Of a stretch of 15,697 nucleotides of DNA, positions 1 to 7,108 are shown one piece after another. Made by a program: the position numbers and the translations under genes. How positions within the stretch are numbered: position 1 is the first letter of the stretch; each line of letters begins with the position of its first letter. Source of the stretch: JAFLDD01 sp049314715 (lineage in GTDB: Bacteria; Pseudomonadota; Alphaproteobacteria; Rickettsiales; UBA3002). The notes under the pieces are model-generated. The model did no database searches. It was given only the letters and a program-made list of their open reading frames with translations, and was not told the DNA's origin. The DNA lies in contig JBMOEL010000030.1 in NCBI GenBank assembly GCA_049314715.1, forward strand, positions 1-15,697, in the 5' to 3' direction.

Positions 1-1
1 G

Positions 2-286
2 AAGCTTGAAGCATTAGGTGAGAGCTTCAGTAAGCTGCGCGCAATGGATGATACGGCAGTATCTGGCCCACTAAAGCCCATGATCAGAGTGGTTCAAGAT
101 GCGGCTAATGGGACGCTTCTGCAACAAGGTCAGAAACTTTCTGATGATGTTAGAGGTGGTGCCCTAAGTCGTGCGAAAGCCTTTGCGGGGGCAACAACAC
201 CTGAGTATGTTGCGCGCTTAAAAGAGCAAAGAGCGGTTACTGCCGCCAGAACGACAGAAGTTGTTGATTGTGTTGTTACGCGCTAA
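2..286 (+). CDS. Hypothetical protein, C-terminal part (5' end outside window)
   Basis: The reading frame is open from base 2 with no stop until TAA at 284-286, so this is the last 94 codons of a gene that begins upstream. An ATG at 44 lies in the same frame but has no clear ribosome binding site, and the frame continues above it, so I read it as internal. The visible part is hydrophilic and mostly helix-like, rich in Ala, Arg, Lys and Gln, with no membrane segment; it ends in a basic, Thr/Val-rich tail (…VVDCVVTR). I do not recognise a family. Its TAA shares bases with the TAG of purD on the other strand (CTAA at 283-286). The open frame supports it being real, but the function is unknown. 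Confidence 0.55.
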   Translation, partial: KLEALGESFSKLRAMDDTAVSGPLKPMIRVVQDAANGTLLQQGQKLSDDVRGGALSRAKAFAGATTPEYVARLKEQRAVTAARTTEVVDCVVTR

Positions 287-1527
287 CCCAACGCCCGCCA
301 GCCAATGTCGCGACGGCAAAAGCCTTCGGGCCAGTTGATAGCATCGACTGCTGCGTAAGCTTTATCAAACGCTTCTTTCAGCGTTGGGGCCGTTGCCACT
401 ACATTCAATACACGCCCACCATTGGCAATGATTTCACCGTCTTTTTCGGCAGTGCCTGCATGTAAAATATCGGCATATTGTGCAGCACCCTCCAGCCCAT
501 GAATCACGGTGCCCTTGAGCGGTGTGGCGGGGTAGCCTTTCGCGGCCATGACCACGCAGAGTGCTGAAACATCGTCGAACGAAAGATATTGCGTATCGAG
601 ATTGCCAATCGCGCAGCTATGCAATAATTTTGCAGCATCGCCATTAAAGCGCGCGAACATGACTTGCGTTTCAGGGTCACCGAAACGGCAATTAAACTCA
701 ATGAGTTTGGGGCCTTTCGCCGTAATCATAATGCCTGCGAACAGCACGCCGATATAGGGAATTCCCTCACTCGCTAACCCTTCGATTGCGGGTGTAATAA
801 TTTTCTCCATCACTTCTTTTTCAATCGCGGGCGTTGAGCATGGTGCGGGCGAATAAGTGCCCATGCCGCCTGTGTTGGGGCCTGTATCACCATCGCCGAC
901 GCGCTTATGGTCTTGCGCGCTGGCAAATAATACGGCGCGCTTACCATCACTCAATGCGAATACGCTGGTTTCTTCACCGACCAGACATTCCTCCAGCACC
1001 ACAATGCTGCCTGCTGCGCCAAAGGCACCTGCAAAACAATCTGCGATTGCTGCTTCTGCTTCCGCTTCCGTCATCGCAACGGTCACGCCTTTGCCTGCGG
1101 CCAAGCCGTCGGCTTTCACTACAATCGGTGCGCCTTGTTGTTTTAGATAGGTGAGGGCTTCTTCTTTCGTGTGGCAGGTTTTGTATGCTGCGGTTGGTAG
1201 GTTATATGTGTCGCAAAGTTTTTTGGTGAAATCTTTCGATGCTTCGACCTGTGCACCTGCTTTACTAGGGCCAAAGGTTGCAATATTTGCTGCACGCAAC
1301 TCATCCGCCAGACCTTCGACCAGTGGTGCTTCGGGGCCGATAATCACAAGGTCGATTGCTTCGCTTTTGCAGTATGACACGACATCTTCTAAATGAACGC
1401 ATGGCACGCAGTGCCTGATGCCTGCATTGCCCGGCGAGCAGATGACATGCGGCTTCGAAGGGCTTCTCAGCAGCGCCTTGATAATGGCGTGTTCGCGACC
1501 GCCGGAGCCGATTACCAAAATTTTCAT
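283..1527 (-). CDS. purD: Phosphoribosylamine--glycine ligase (GAR synthetase)
   Basis: Catalyses the ATP-dependent joining of glycine to 5-phosphoribosylamine, the second step of de novo purine synthesis, in the cytosol. The 414-residue protein has the usual length and order: the N-terminal GSGGREHA loop at residues 7-14, GPEAPLVEGL, the ATP-grasp segment KADGLAAGKG, EETSVFALSDG, the substrate loop GPNTGGMGTYSP, and the metal/ATP-binding EFNCRFGDPETQ. I chose the ATG at 1527 because MKILVIGSGG is where this family normally begins and GGGGA lies five bases upstream; an in-frame ATG at 1545 would add six unconserved residues. It is divergent from xseA across 33 bp, and no other purine gene is in the window. 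The stop codon TAG overlaps the TAA of the gene at the left edge. Confidence 0.97.
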   Translation of the reverse strand: MKILVIGSGGREHAIIKALLRSPSKPHVICSPGNAGIRHCVPCVHLEDVVSYCKSEAIDLVIIGPEAPLVEGLADELRAANIATFGPSKAGAQVEASKDFTKKLCDTYNLPTAAYKTCHTKEEALTYLKQQGAPIVVKADGLAAGKGVTVAMTEAEAEAAIADCFAGAFGAAGSIVVLEECLVGEETSVFALSDGKRAVLFASAQDHKRVGDGDTGPNTGGMGTYSPAPCSTPAIEKEVMEKIITPAIEGLASEGIPYIGVLFAGIMITAKGPKLIEFNCRFGDPETQVMFARFNGDAAKLLHSCAIGNLDTQYLSFDDVSALCVVMAAKGYPATPLKGTVIHGLEGAAQYADILHAGTAEKDGEIIANGGRVLNVVATAPTLKEAFDKAYAAVDAINWPEGFCRRDIGWRALG

Positions 1528-1560
1528 AGGAATCCCCGAATTCACTGCTAGTGTTTAGCC

Positions 1561-2910
1561 ATGGCATTCACGCATAATCAACCTGAATATAGCGTTTCGG
1601 AAATTGCAGGGCACATCAAACGTGTGGTCGAGGATACGTTCGGGCAAGTGCGTGTGCGCGGTGAAGTCTCGAAAATCTCGGTGAATGCGTCGTCTGGCCA
1701 TGCGTATCTGACGATGAAAGACGATAAAGCGGTGCTGGATGCTGTGTGCTGGAAGGGCACGTTCCAGAAGCTCGCCCATAAGCCCGAGGCAGGGTTGGAG
1801 GTGATTGCAACAGGTCGGCTTACGACTTATCCTGGTAGTTCGAAATATCAGTTGGTGATTGAGTCGATTGAGCCTGCGGGCATTGGCGCGCTGATGGCGC
1901 AGCTTGAAAAACGTAAACAGCAACTTGCCGCTGAGGGTTTATTTGATGCATCACGCAAAAAGCCGCTTCCCTATTTGCCGCGGGTGATTGGCGTGATTAC
2001 TTCGCCAACCGGTGCGGTGATTCGCGATATTCTGCATCGCATTTCGGACAGATTCCCGAGCCATGTTATTGTTTGGCCTGTGGCGGTGCAAGGGCAGGGC
2101 GCAGCAGAACAGGTGGCAAGTGCCATCGCGGGATTTCAGAATTTTTCTCCTAAACCTGATGTGCTGATTGTAGCGCGGGGTGGTGGGTCAATTGAAGATT
2201 TGTGGTGTTTCAACGAAGAAATTGTAGTGCGTGCGGCGGCGGCATCAACCATTCCATTGATTTCGGCAGTTGGCCACGAAACCGATACAACACTGATTGA
2301 TTATGCGTCGGACGTACGTGCGCCAACACCAACGGCGGCTGCTGAAATGGCTGTGCCCGTGCGTGAAGAACTATTGCTTCTTGTCGAAGAGCAGGGCCTC
2401 AGAATGCGCGAAGCATTGCATCGCAAACTACAATTTTCGCAGGAGCGCTTGGTGGGTGTGGCGCGCGGTTTGCCGAGTCTTGCGAATCTGCTCGGCCTTG
2501 CGTCACAACGCGTCGATGAGCTTGCAACACGTATGAATATCGCCTTGCCGAGCGTGTTGGAACGTGCAGGTCAACGCGTGAAATTGTTGAGTGCGAAGCT
2601 TACGCCTTCGCATATTGTGCAGCAACTCACGCAGCAATCGCACCGTGTGCAATTGGTAATGGCGCGGCTGACGCCGCTCATGGAACGCAAATTGGAGCAG
2701 GCGGCACAACGTGTGGAGTTGATGGCCTCTCAGTTGCAGCATTTGGATGTGCATCAGGTATTGAAGCGCGGATTTGCCATCGTGAAGCAAGCTGGTGCCA
2801 TCGTCACGCAATCAGCGCAGTTAGTGAATGGTGACGCTATAGTGCAATTTGTGGATGGTGAGACGAAAGTCGTTGTTGGCAGTAAGAAGCAGAAAGATCT
2901 GTTTGACTAA
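1561..2910 (+). CDS. xseA: Exodeoxyribonuclease VII large subunit
   Basis: Catalytic large subunit of ExoVII, which cuts single-stranded DNA from both ends into short oligonucleotides during repair and recombination; it works with the small subunit XseB, which is not in this window. The 449 residues match the family length. Residues about 10-105 form the OB-fold DNA-binding domain (VRGEVSKIS near 32-40). The catalytic domain follows, with ITSPTGAVIRDI at 147-158, ARGGGSIEDLWCFNEE at 205-220 and SAVGHETDTTLIDYASD at 235-251. The C-terminal half is a long Gln/Arg/Leu-rich helical region with repeated QRV-type heptads, as expected of the coiled-coil arm. ATG 1561 gives the expected N-terminus, but there is no clear Shine-Dalgarno in front of it. 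The stop TAA overlaps the TAG of the convergent membrane-protein gene. Confidence 0.97.
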   Translation: MAFTHNQPEYSVSEIAGHIKRVVEDTFGQVRVRGEVSKISVNASSGHAYLTMKDDKAVLDAVCWKGTFQKLAHKPEAGLEVIATGRLTTYPGSSKYQLVIESIEPAGIGALMAQLEKRKQQLAAEGLFDASRKKPLPYLPRVIGVITSPTGAVIRDILHRISDRFPSHVIVWPVAVQGQGAAEQVASAIAGFQNFSPKPDVLIVARGGGSIEDLWCFNEEIVVRAAAASTIPLISAVGHETDTTLIDYASDVRAPTPTAAAEMAVPVREELLLLVEEQGLRMREALHRKLQFSQERLVGVARGLPSLANLLGLASQRVDELATRMNIALPSVLERAGQRVKLLSAKLTPSHIVQQLTQQSHRVQLVMARLTPLMERKLEQAAQRVELMASQLQHLDVHQVLKRGFAIVKQAGAIVTQSAQLVNGDAIVQFVDGETKVVVGSKKQKDLFD

Positions 2911-3254
2911 GTCACGCTTGCCATACGGAAGAAATTGACCAGCATCGCAACGAGTTTCCACGTCAGGAAAACAGAAGCTACGATACCAAGCAGTGGTAGG
3001 CCGAATAAGGGTAGGGTGAACTCTACGAAGCTGGAGCTGGCCATATGGTTGCCCCAATAATTGAAAAGCTGTCCGTACACGTCGAAAATATAAAATACAT
3101 CAAGCTTATGCTGCCAGAGCGGATGCGCTGCTTCAGGCTGATGATAGATAAAATAGGCCGCACCAAAGAACCCTGCATAGGCAGGTGTGAATGCAACAAA
3201 CGCCACGATAAACGGCACGATGAGTGCAAGTGGAAATAAATAGAGCGGGTTCAT
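2907..3254 (-). CDS. Small membrane protein of unknown function
   Basis: Encodes 115 residues with two strongly hydrophobic stretches: residues about 4-26 at the N-terminus, which could be an uncleaved anchor or, with TPAYAG near 23-28, a signal peptide, and residues about 80-108 near the C-terminus. Between them lies an aromatic- and His-rich loop (HQPEAAHPLWQHK, YIFDVYGQLFNYWGN). I do not recognise the family. It lies downstream of lpxL on the same strand after about 120 bp of hairpin-rich DNA and could be read through from the lipid A operon, because the terminator in that gap faces the other way. No convincing ribosome binding site precedes ATG 3254. The membrane-like composition and the exact stop-codon overlap with xseA favour a real gene. 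Confidence 0.62.
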   Translation of the reverse strand: MNPLYLFPLALIVPFIVAFVAFTPAYAGFFGAAYFIYHQPEAAHPLWQHKLDVFYIFDVYGQLFNYWGNHMASSSFVEFTLPLFGLPLLGIVASVFLTWKLVAMLVNFFRMASVT

Positions 3255-3303
3255 AAGTGGAATATGGTGCTTTGGTCGAAAGTTTCAAGGTTATTTCTTG
3301 CGT

Positions 3304-3336
3304 AGCGCCGCAGCTGCGCGAGCCGCGAAGCGGCGG
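3304..3336. repeat. G+C-rich hairpin repeat, copy 1
   Basis: This part of the gap between lpxL and the small membrane gene holds overlapping short inverted repeats: CGCAGCTGCG near 3310-3319, and GCCGC-GAA-GCGGC at 3322-3334. The 13-mer CCGCGAAGCGGCG at 3323-3335 recurs at 11781-11793 in front of efp, and a GCGCGAG precedes it in both places. It is an intergenic palindromic motif and probably a dispersed repeat of this genome, but two copies in one window do not prove that. Confidence 0.5.
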
Positions 3337-3349
3337 GGGTAAGCGTAGC

Positions 3350-3377
3350 GAAGGGGGGAAGACCCCCTTCATTTTTT
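3350..3377 (+). terminator. Intrinsic terminator facing rightward
   Basis: A perfect 8-bp stem, GAAGGGGG (3350-3357) with CCCCCTTC (3363-3370), encloses the loop GAAGA and is followed at once by ATTTTTT (3371-3377). On the + strand this is a textbook Rho-independent terminator. On the - strand the hairpin is preceded by the A-run and followed by no T-run, so it should not stop lpxL transcription. The only + strand gene upstream of it is xseA, 440 bp away across an opposing gene. The T-run abuts the lpxL stop codon. Confidence 0.7.
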
Positions 3378-4251
3378 ATTTCGGCCAGCGGCGATGCAGC
3401 CAGAACCATTGGCCTGGGCGTTCTTTGACCCATTCGCCAACGATGTCGTTGAAGCGCTGTGTGAGTGCCAATACGGCGTCTTCGCCGTCGCCTTCAGGCA
3501 AGGTGAGGGGTGGGTAATATACCATGCGGCATTGATGGGCATGTTCGCGAATCGCACGTGCCGGAATAACGCGTAGGCGATATTTAAGCGCAAGTTTAGC
3601 CGCTGAGGTCATGGTCATGGCGGGGCTACCAAGAAATGGCAATAAGGCACCTTCATTATCTTTTTGATCGACAAGAATGCCCAGTGATTCGCCTTTGTTA
3701 ATCGCGCGCATCGTACCCCGTGCGCCTTCTTTGCCTTTGCCGTAATGGCCTAAGCTGAAGCGTGTGCGTACGCGGTCAATCAACGCATCAATTAACGGAT
3801 TGTTCGGCGGGCGATAGACAAGGTGTAACCTCAGGCCATACATGTCCGCTGCTTTGGGAATCATTTCCCAATTACCGATATGGCCAGAAAAAATCATGGT
3901 TGATTCACCGGAATCAATGGCAGCTTGAATATGTTCGCGCCCATCCACCGACATGAATTGATCGAGATGGCCACGCGCTAGATGCGGGTATTCAAACAAC
4001 ACACGACCCAAATTATCCCACATCTCGGTGAGGGCGATTTCACGCTCTTGTGCGGTCATGTTGGGTAAATGTTCCTCCATCAGGCGTTCGGCCATGCGGG
4101 TACGTTTGACATAACGCCCGATTTTGCGCCCTAACCAGCCGCCGATATTGGAGGCCGTAATGGGCGGCAGCAGACCGACAATGTAGTAGACTAGATAGAC
4201 TAGCGCATAGTCGATTCTATCGCGAATACGTCTAGGAAGTGAGCGCATCAT
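3376..4251 (-). CDS. lpxL: Lipid A biosynthesis late acyltransferase (LpxL/HtrB family)
   Basis: Inner-membrane enzyme that adds a secondary acyl chain to Kdo-lipid A, using acyl-ACP. The 291 residues fit the LpxL/LpxM family. After an N-terminal membrane anchor (about residues 15-32) comes the catalytic HIGNWE at 124-129 (His124 and Glu129 of the H-X4-D/E motif), then the YRPPNNP element near 146-152, VDQKDNEG near 194-201, and the typical ending QWFWLHRRWP. Two ATG codons stand side by side at 4251 and 4248; GGATC just upstream can serve either. The gene starts inside the end of lpxK (20-base overlap), so it is the last member of the operon. The sequence does not show which acyl chain it transfers. 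Confidence 0.93.
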   Translation of the reverse strand: MMRSLPRRIRDRIDYALVYLVYYIVGLLPPITASNIGGWLGRKIGRYVKRTRMAERLMEEHLPNMTAQEREIALTEMWDNLGRVLFEYPHLARGHLDQFMSVDGREHIQAAIDSGESTMIFSGHIGNWEMIPKAADMYGLRLHLVYRPPNNPLIDALIDRVRTRFSLGHYGKGKEGARGTMRAINKGESLGILVDQKDNEGALLPFLGSPAMTMTSAAKLALKYRLRVIPARAIREHAHQCRMVYYPPLTLPEGDGEDAVLALTQRFNDIVGEWVKERPGQWFWLHRRWPK

Positions 4252-5188
4252 TGATCCATTGTTTCAGTATATGTGGTGCAGTAAAATCGAGTGTAATCGG
4301 TAGATACTTAATACGCGCTTGCCACTGAGGCGAAAGGCGAACCCAGTCCTTCTGCGTTGTGACGGCGATGGCATCGCCGCTAGTTAATTGCGTTAATTCT
4401 TCTTCAGTAAATGTGTGATGGTCGGCAAAACTAAAGGTTGCGGTAAGCACAGCATCAAGACCAAGCAGGCTATCATAAAATTTTTGTGGGCGTGCGATGC
4501 CAGCGAAGGCAATGACCCGCGTGCCGTTCAACCACGCTGTGTCACCTTGGGGGCGTATGGTTGCGTTGAACAGCGGGAGAGAAATTTTAGGGCTAAGTTG
4601 CTGAGTGTCGTTACCAATCATGATGGTAGCGTGAGAGCGCTGCACTGCGCTGCGCAAAGACTCACGCAAGGGGCCTGCTGGCAAAAGCCTTGCGTTACCC
4701 AAACCATATCCACCGTCTATGACGAGGATATTAAGGTCTTTTTCAAGTGCATGATGCTGCAAAGCGTCGTCGCATACCAGCACATTTGCACCTGCAGCGA
4801 TAGCAGCTATGCCTGCCTCATAACGATTAGGGCACACCCATGTGGGTGCGCACTGCGCCAATAATAGGGCTTCGTCGCCCACTTCTTGCGCGGTATGGTG
4901 CGCAGCATCGACACGCAGTGGTGTTACAATCTTTGCGCCATAGCCGCGTGAAAGAATATGCGGAACATAACCAGACTCTTTCAGTAACCTCACTAAAGCA
5001 ATGGTGGTGGGAGTTTTACCCGCGCCACCCGTTGTGACGTTACCGATACTGATGACGGGAATAGGTAACGCTTTGGGGCTTACGACAAGGCGATGCAGCA
5101 TGGTGCCCAAACCATAAAGCCACGCCAATGGTAAAAGTAGGGTGGAGATAACGCCACGCGTTACCCAAAAACTAGGCTGCGTTCGCAT
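4232..5188 (-). CDS. lpxK: Tetraacyldisaccharide 4'-kinase
   Basis: Phosphorylates the 4' position of the lipid A disaccharide to give lipid IVA, at the cytoplasmic face of the inner membrane. With the ATG at 5188 the protein has 318 residues. An N-terminal amphipathic/membrane helix (about 12-32) is followed by the P-loop GNVTTGGAGKTP at 49-60, SRGYG at 80-84, DDALQHH at 140-146 (the family usually has Gly where Ala142 stands) and LPAGPLRES at 169-177. I prefer 5188 because MRTQPSFW matches where related LpxK proteins begin; an in-frame ATG at 5203 and a longer version to 5245 are possible. The start lies within the last codons of waaA (17-base overlap), which fits coupled translation and joint synthesis with the Kdo transferase. 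Confidence 0.93.
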   Translation of the reverse strand: MRTQPSFWVTRGVISTLLLPLAWLYGLGTMLHRLVVSPKALPIPVISIGNVTTGGAGKTPTTIALVRLLKESGYVPHILSRGYGAKIVTPLRVDAAHHTAQEVGDEALLLAQCAPTWVCPNRYEAGIAAIAAGANVLVCDDALQHHALEKDLNILVIDGGYGLGNARLLPAGPLRESLRSAVQRSHATIMIGNDTQQLSPKISLPLFNATIRPQGDTAWLNGTRVIAFAGIARPQKFYDSLLGLDAVLTATFSFADHHTFTEEELTQLTSGDAIAVTTQKDWVRLSPQWQARIKYLPITLDFTAPHILKQWINDALTS

Positions 5189-6458
5189 AGGCGCTGCGCT
5201 CATGAAGTAGGTGGTTAATATGCTGCAAAATCGTGTCGGCGGCACCTTGGCTGGCCATCACCACATTGAGTGCCCGCTCGGCCATGCCCAAGCGGGCTTC
5301 GTCGTCCGCAAGAAGCTTTACGATAGCGCGAGCAAGCATGTCATTATCATGTACGACTTGAATGGCGCGTTGGGCACGCAATGCTTCCATCACGGCAGCA
5401 AAGTTATGCGTATGTTCACCCGTAAGCAGCGCGCAGTTCAAACGTGCAGGCTCCAACGGGTTATGACCGCCATGTGCAATTAGCGAACCGCCCAAAAATA
5501 CAATATCACTGAGGCGGAAGAATAACCCTAACTCACCCATGGTGTCGGCAAGGTAAACATCTGTTTGCGCGAGGATTGCATCGCCTTCGCTGCGCTGTGC
5601 GACCTGTAATCCTGCAGTACGTAACTCGGCAGCAATAGCTTTTCCGCGATGGGCATGACGCGGAATGATGATGGTGAGTACGTCCGGATAAAGATGCTTG
5701 ACCTGCCGATGCGTATGGATGAGCTGCATTTCTTCACCTGGGTGGGTGCTTGCGGCTACCCAAGCGGGGCGGCTTCCGATTTGTTCGCCTAGCTGCGCCA
5801 AGCTATTGGCATCGGCCATTAATGCCTCTGCATCATATTTGAGGTTACCGACATAGCGCACTTTCTTTGCACCCAGCAGACGGTAGCGTGCTCCATCTTC
5901 TTCGCTCATCACGAACATGGTGGTGAAACAGCCAAGCATGTGTTTCACTAGTTTGGGCCAGCGACTCCAGCGTGCATAGGCGCGTGGTGACATACGCCCA
6001 TTAATGAGCATGAGAGGCAGTTTATGCTGCGCAATATGGTGCAGCATTTGTGGCCAAAGCTCTGACTCCACCCATAGTGCTAAATCGGGCTGCCAGTGGC
6101 TTAGAAACCGTTTGCATGCAAGTGGTACATCACTTGGCAAATACTGATGAATGACGCGTGGAAGATTCTTGCCCTTAACCATGGATGCTGAGGTGAGCGT
6201 ACCCGTCGTGACAAGTATATGCAGCGTATCATGCTGCGCGAGGAGCTTATCAATTACTGTCAGCACAGATTGGGTTTCGCCGACACTTGCGGCGTGTAGC
6301 CAGACCAATCTACCATTCGGGCGACTGAGTCGTGATTTTCCGAAACGCTCACCCAAGCGGCCTGCCTCTTCCTTGCCGCGCTTGGTACGGCGCTTGAGCC
6401 AAACCCATAGGATTGGTGTTAGCACCCAGCCAAGCAGACTGTAAAAACGCAATATCAT
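5172..6458 (-). CDS. waaA: 3-deoxy-D-manno-octulosonic acid (Kdo) transferase
   Basis: Transfers Kdo from CMP-Kdo onto lipid IVA at the inner membrane. The 428-residue protein shows the full GT30 pattern: an N-terminal membrane anchor (about 3-22), the acidic LGERFG segment near 35-40, HAASVGE at 55-61, ESELWP at 131-136, NGRMSPRA near 153-160, VGNLKYD near 203-209, ASTHPGEE near 236-243, PRHAHR at 266-271, and the donor-site DTMGELGLFF and GGHNPLEPA segments near 305-338. Its ATG overlaps the TGA of the preceding acyltransferase gene (ATGA, 6455-6458). Whether it adds one Kdo, two or more cannot be told from sequence. Confidence 0.95.
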   Translation of the reverse strand: MILRFYSLLGWVLTPILWVWLKRRTKRGKEEAGRLGERFGKSRLSRPNGRLVWLHAASVGETQSVLTVIDKLLAQHDTLHILVTTGTLTSASMVKGKNLPRVIHQYLPSDVPLACKRFLSHWQPDLALWVESELWPQMLHHIAQHKLPLMLINGRMSPRAYARWSRWPKLVKHMLGCFTTMFVMSEEDGARYRLLGAKKVRYVGNLKYDAEALMADANSLAQLGEQIGSRPAWVAASTHPGEEMQLIHTHRQVKHLYPDVLTIIIPRHAHRGKAIAAELRTAGLQVAQRSEGDAILAQTDVYLADTMGELGLFFRLSDIVFLGGSLIAHGGHNPLEPARLNCALLTGEHTHNFAAVMEALRAQRAIQVVHDNDMLARAIVKLLADDEARLGMAERALNVVMASQGAADTILQHINHLLHERSAYANAA

Positions 6459-7108
6459 GCGACGACCTTATCTGCGTGCTGCATGATACTATTCATGCGG
6501 TCTTGCAACTGTACCGAGCGTTCGGTGATATCGTCGTGCTCGAGAATCTCGATAGGTTCGCTGACTACAAATACCACCTGTGCGAATAACTTCGGCAGGA
6601 CGAATTTATCCCAGCTATCGAAGCGTTTTGCCCGCGAGGCGCCAAATGAAATGGGTATAATCGGCAATCCTGTTTTTTGTGCAATGTAAGCTGCGCCATG
6701 CTGTGCGATGAATGCGGGGCCTTTTGGCCCATCGGGTGTAATCGATATATTCGCGCCGCTTTCAACAACGTTCAGTACTTCACGAATTGCTGCGTCGCCC
6801 CCTTTGCTGGTCGATCCTCGCACCGTTCCAATATCGAAATGCTTGAGAACGTCGGTAATGATTTGTCCGTCGCGGTGGCGCGAAATCATGACGCGCATGT
6901 CACGGCCTTTGGGTTTCTTGAAAACATGTAAAATCATGCGTCCATGCCAGAAACAAAAAATCGCCTGCTTTTCACCCTTCATATAGGGCAAGGCCGCCTC
7001 TGGTATCTGCATGCGCACACGTGCGGTGGCGTAGATAACGCGCAGCCATGTGCTTAGTAGCCATGAGACAAGCGGGTGTAGTTCTTCAGATTTTTTAGCT
7101 TTTTTCAT
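6455..7108 (-). CDS. Lysophospholipid acyltransferase-like protein (DUF374)
   Basis: A 217-residue member of the small DUF374 branch of glycerolipid-type acyltransferases. It has a membrane-prone segment near 12-30, FWHGR at 53-57 (where the active-site His would sit), SRHRDG at 76-81, RGSTSKGG at 97-104 and TPDGPKGP at 124-131, all typical of this family. The N-terminus is Lys-rich. It overlaps msbA and waaA by four bases each (ATGA), so it belongs to the lipid A operon. DUF374 genes commonly sit beside waaA in Alphaproteobacteria, which suggests a role in outer-membrane lipid synthesis. The substrate is not known to me, and it should not be called LpxL or PlsC. Confidence 0.88.
   Translation of the reverse strand: MKKAKKSEELHPLVSWLLSTWLRVIYATARVRMQIPEAALPYMKGEKQAIFCFWHGRMILHVFKKPKGRDMRVMISRHRDGQIITDVLKHFDIGTVRGSTSKGGDAAIREVLNVVESGANISITPDGPKGPAFIAQHGAAYIAQKTGLPIIPISFGASRAKRFDSWDKFVLPKLFAQVVFVVSEPIEILEHDDITERSVQLQDRMNSIMQHADKVVA

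Noticed and set aside
1543..1553. CACT-GCT-AGTG inverted repeat in the purD/xseA spacer, possible operator
   Set aside because: Arms of four bases are expected by chance in a spacer this size, and no purine-regulator-like site is evident.
4415..4864. A 149-codon + strand open frame, Cys/His-rich, opposite lpxK
   Set aside because: lpxK is well supported on the other strand. The apparent Cys and His residues come from reversed Ala/Thr/Val codons, and no zinc-site spacing is present.
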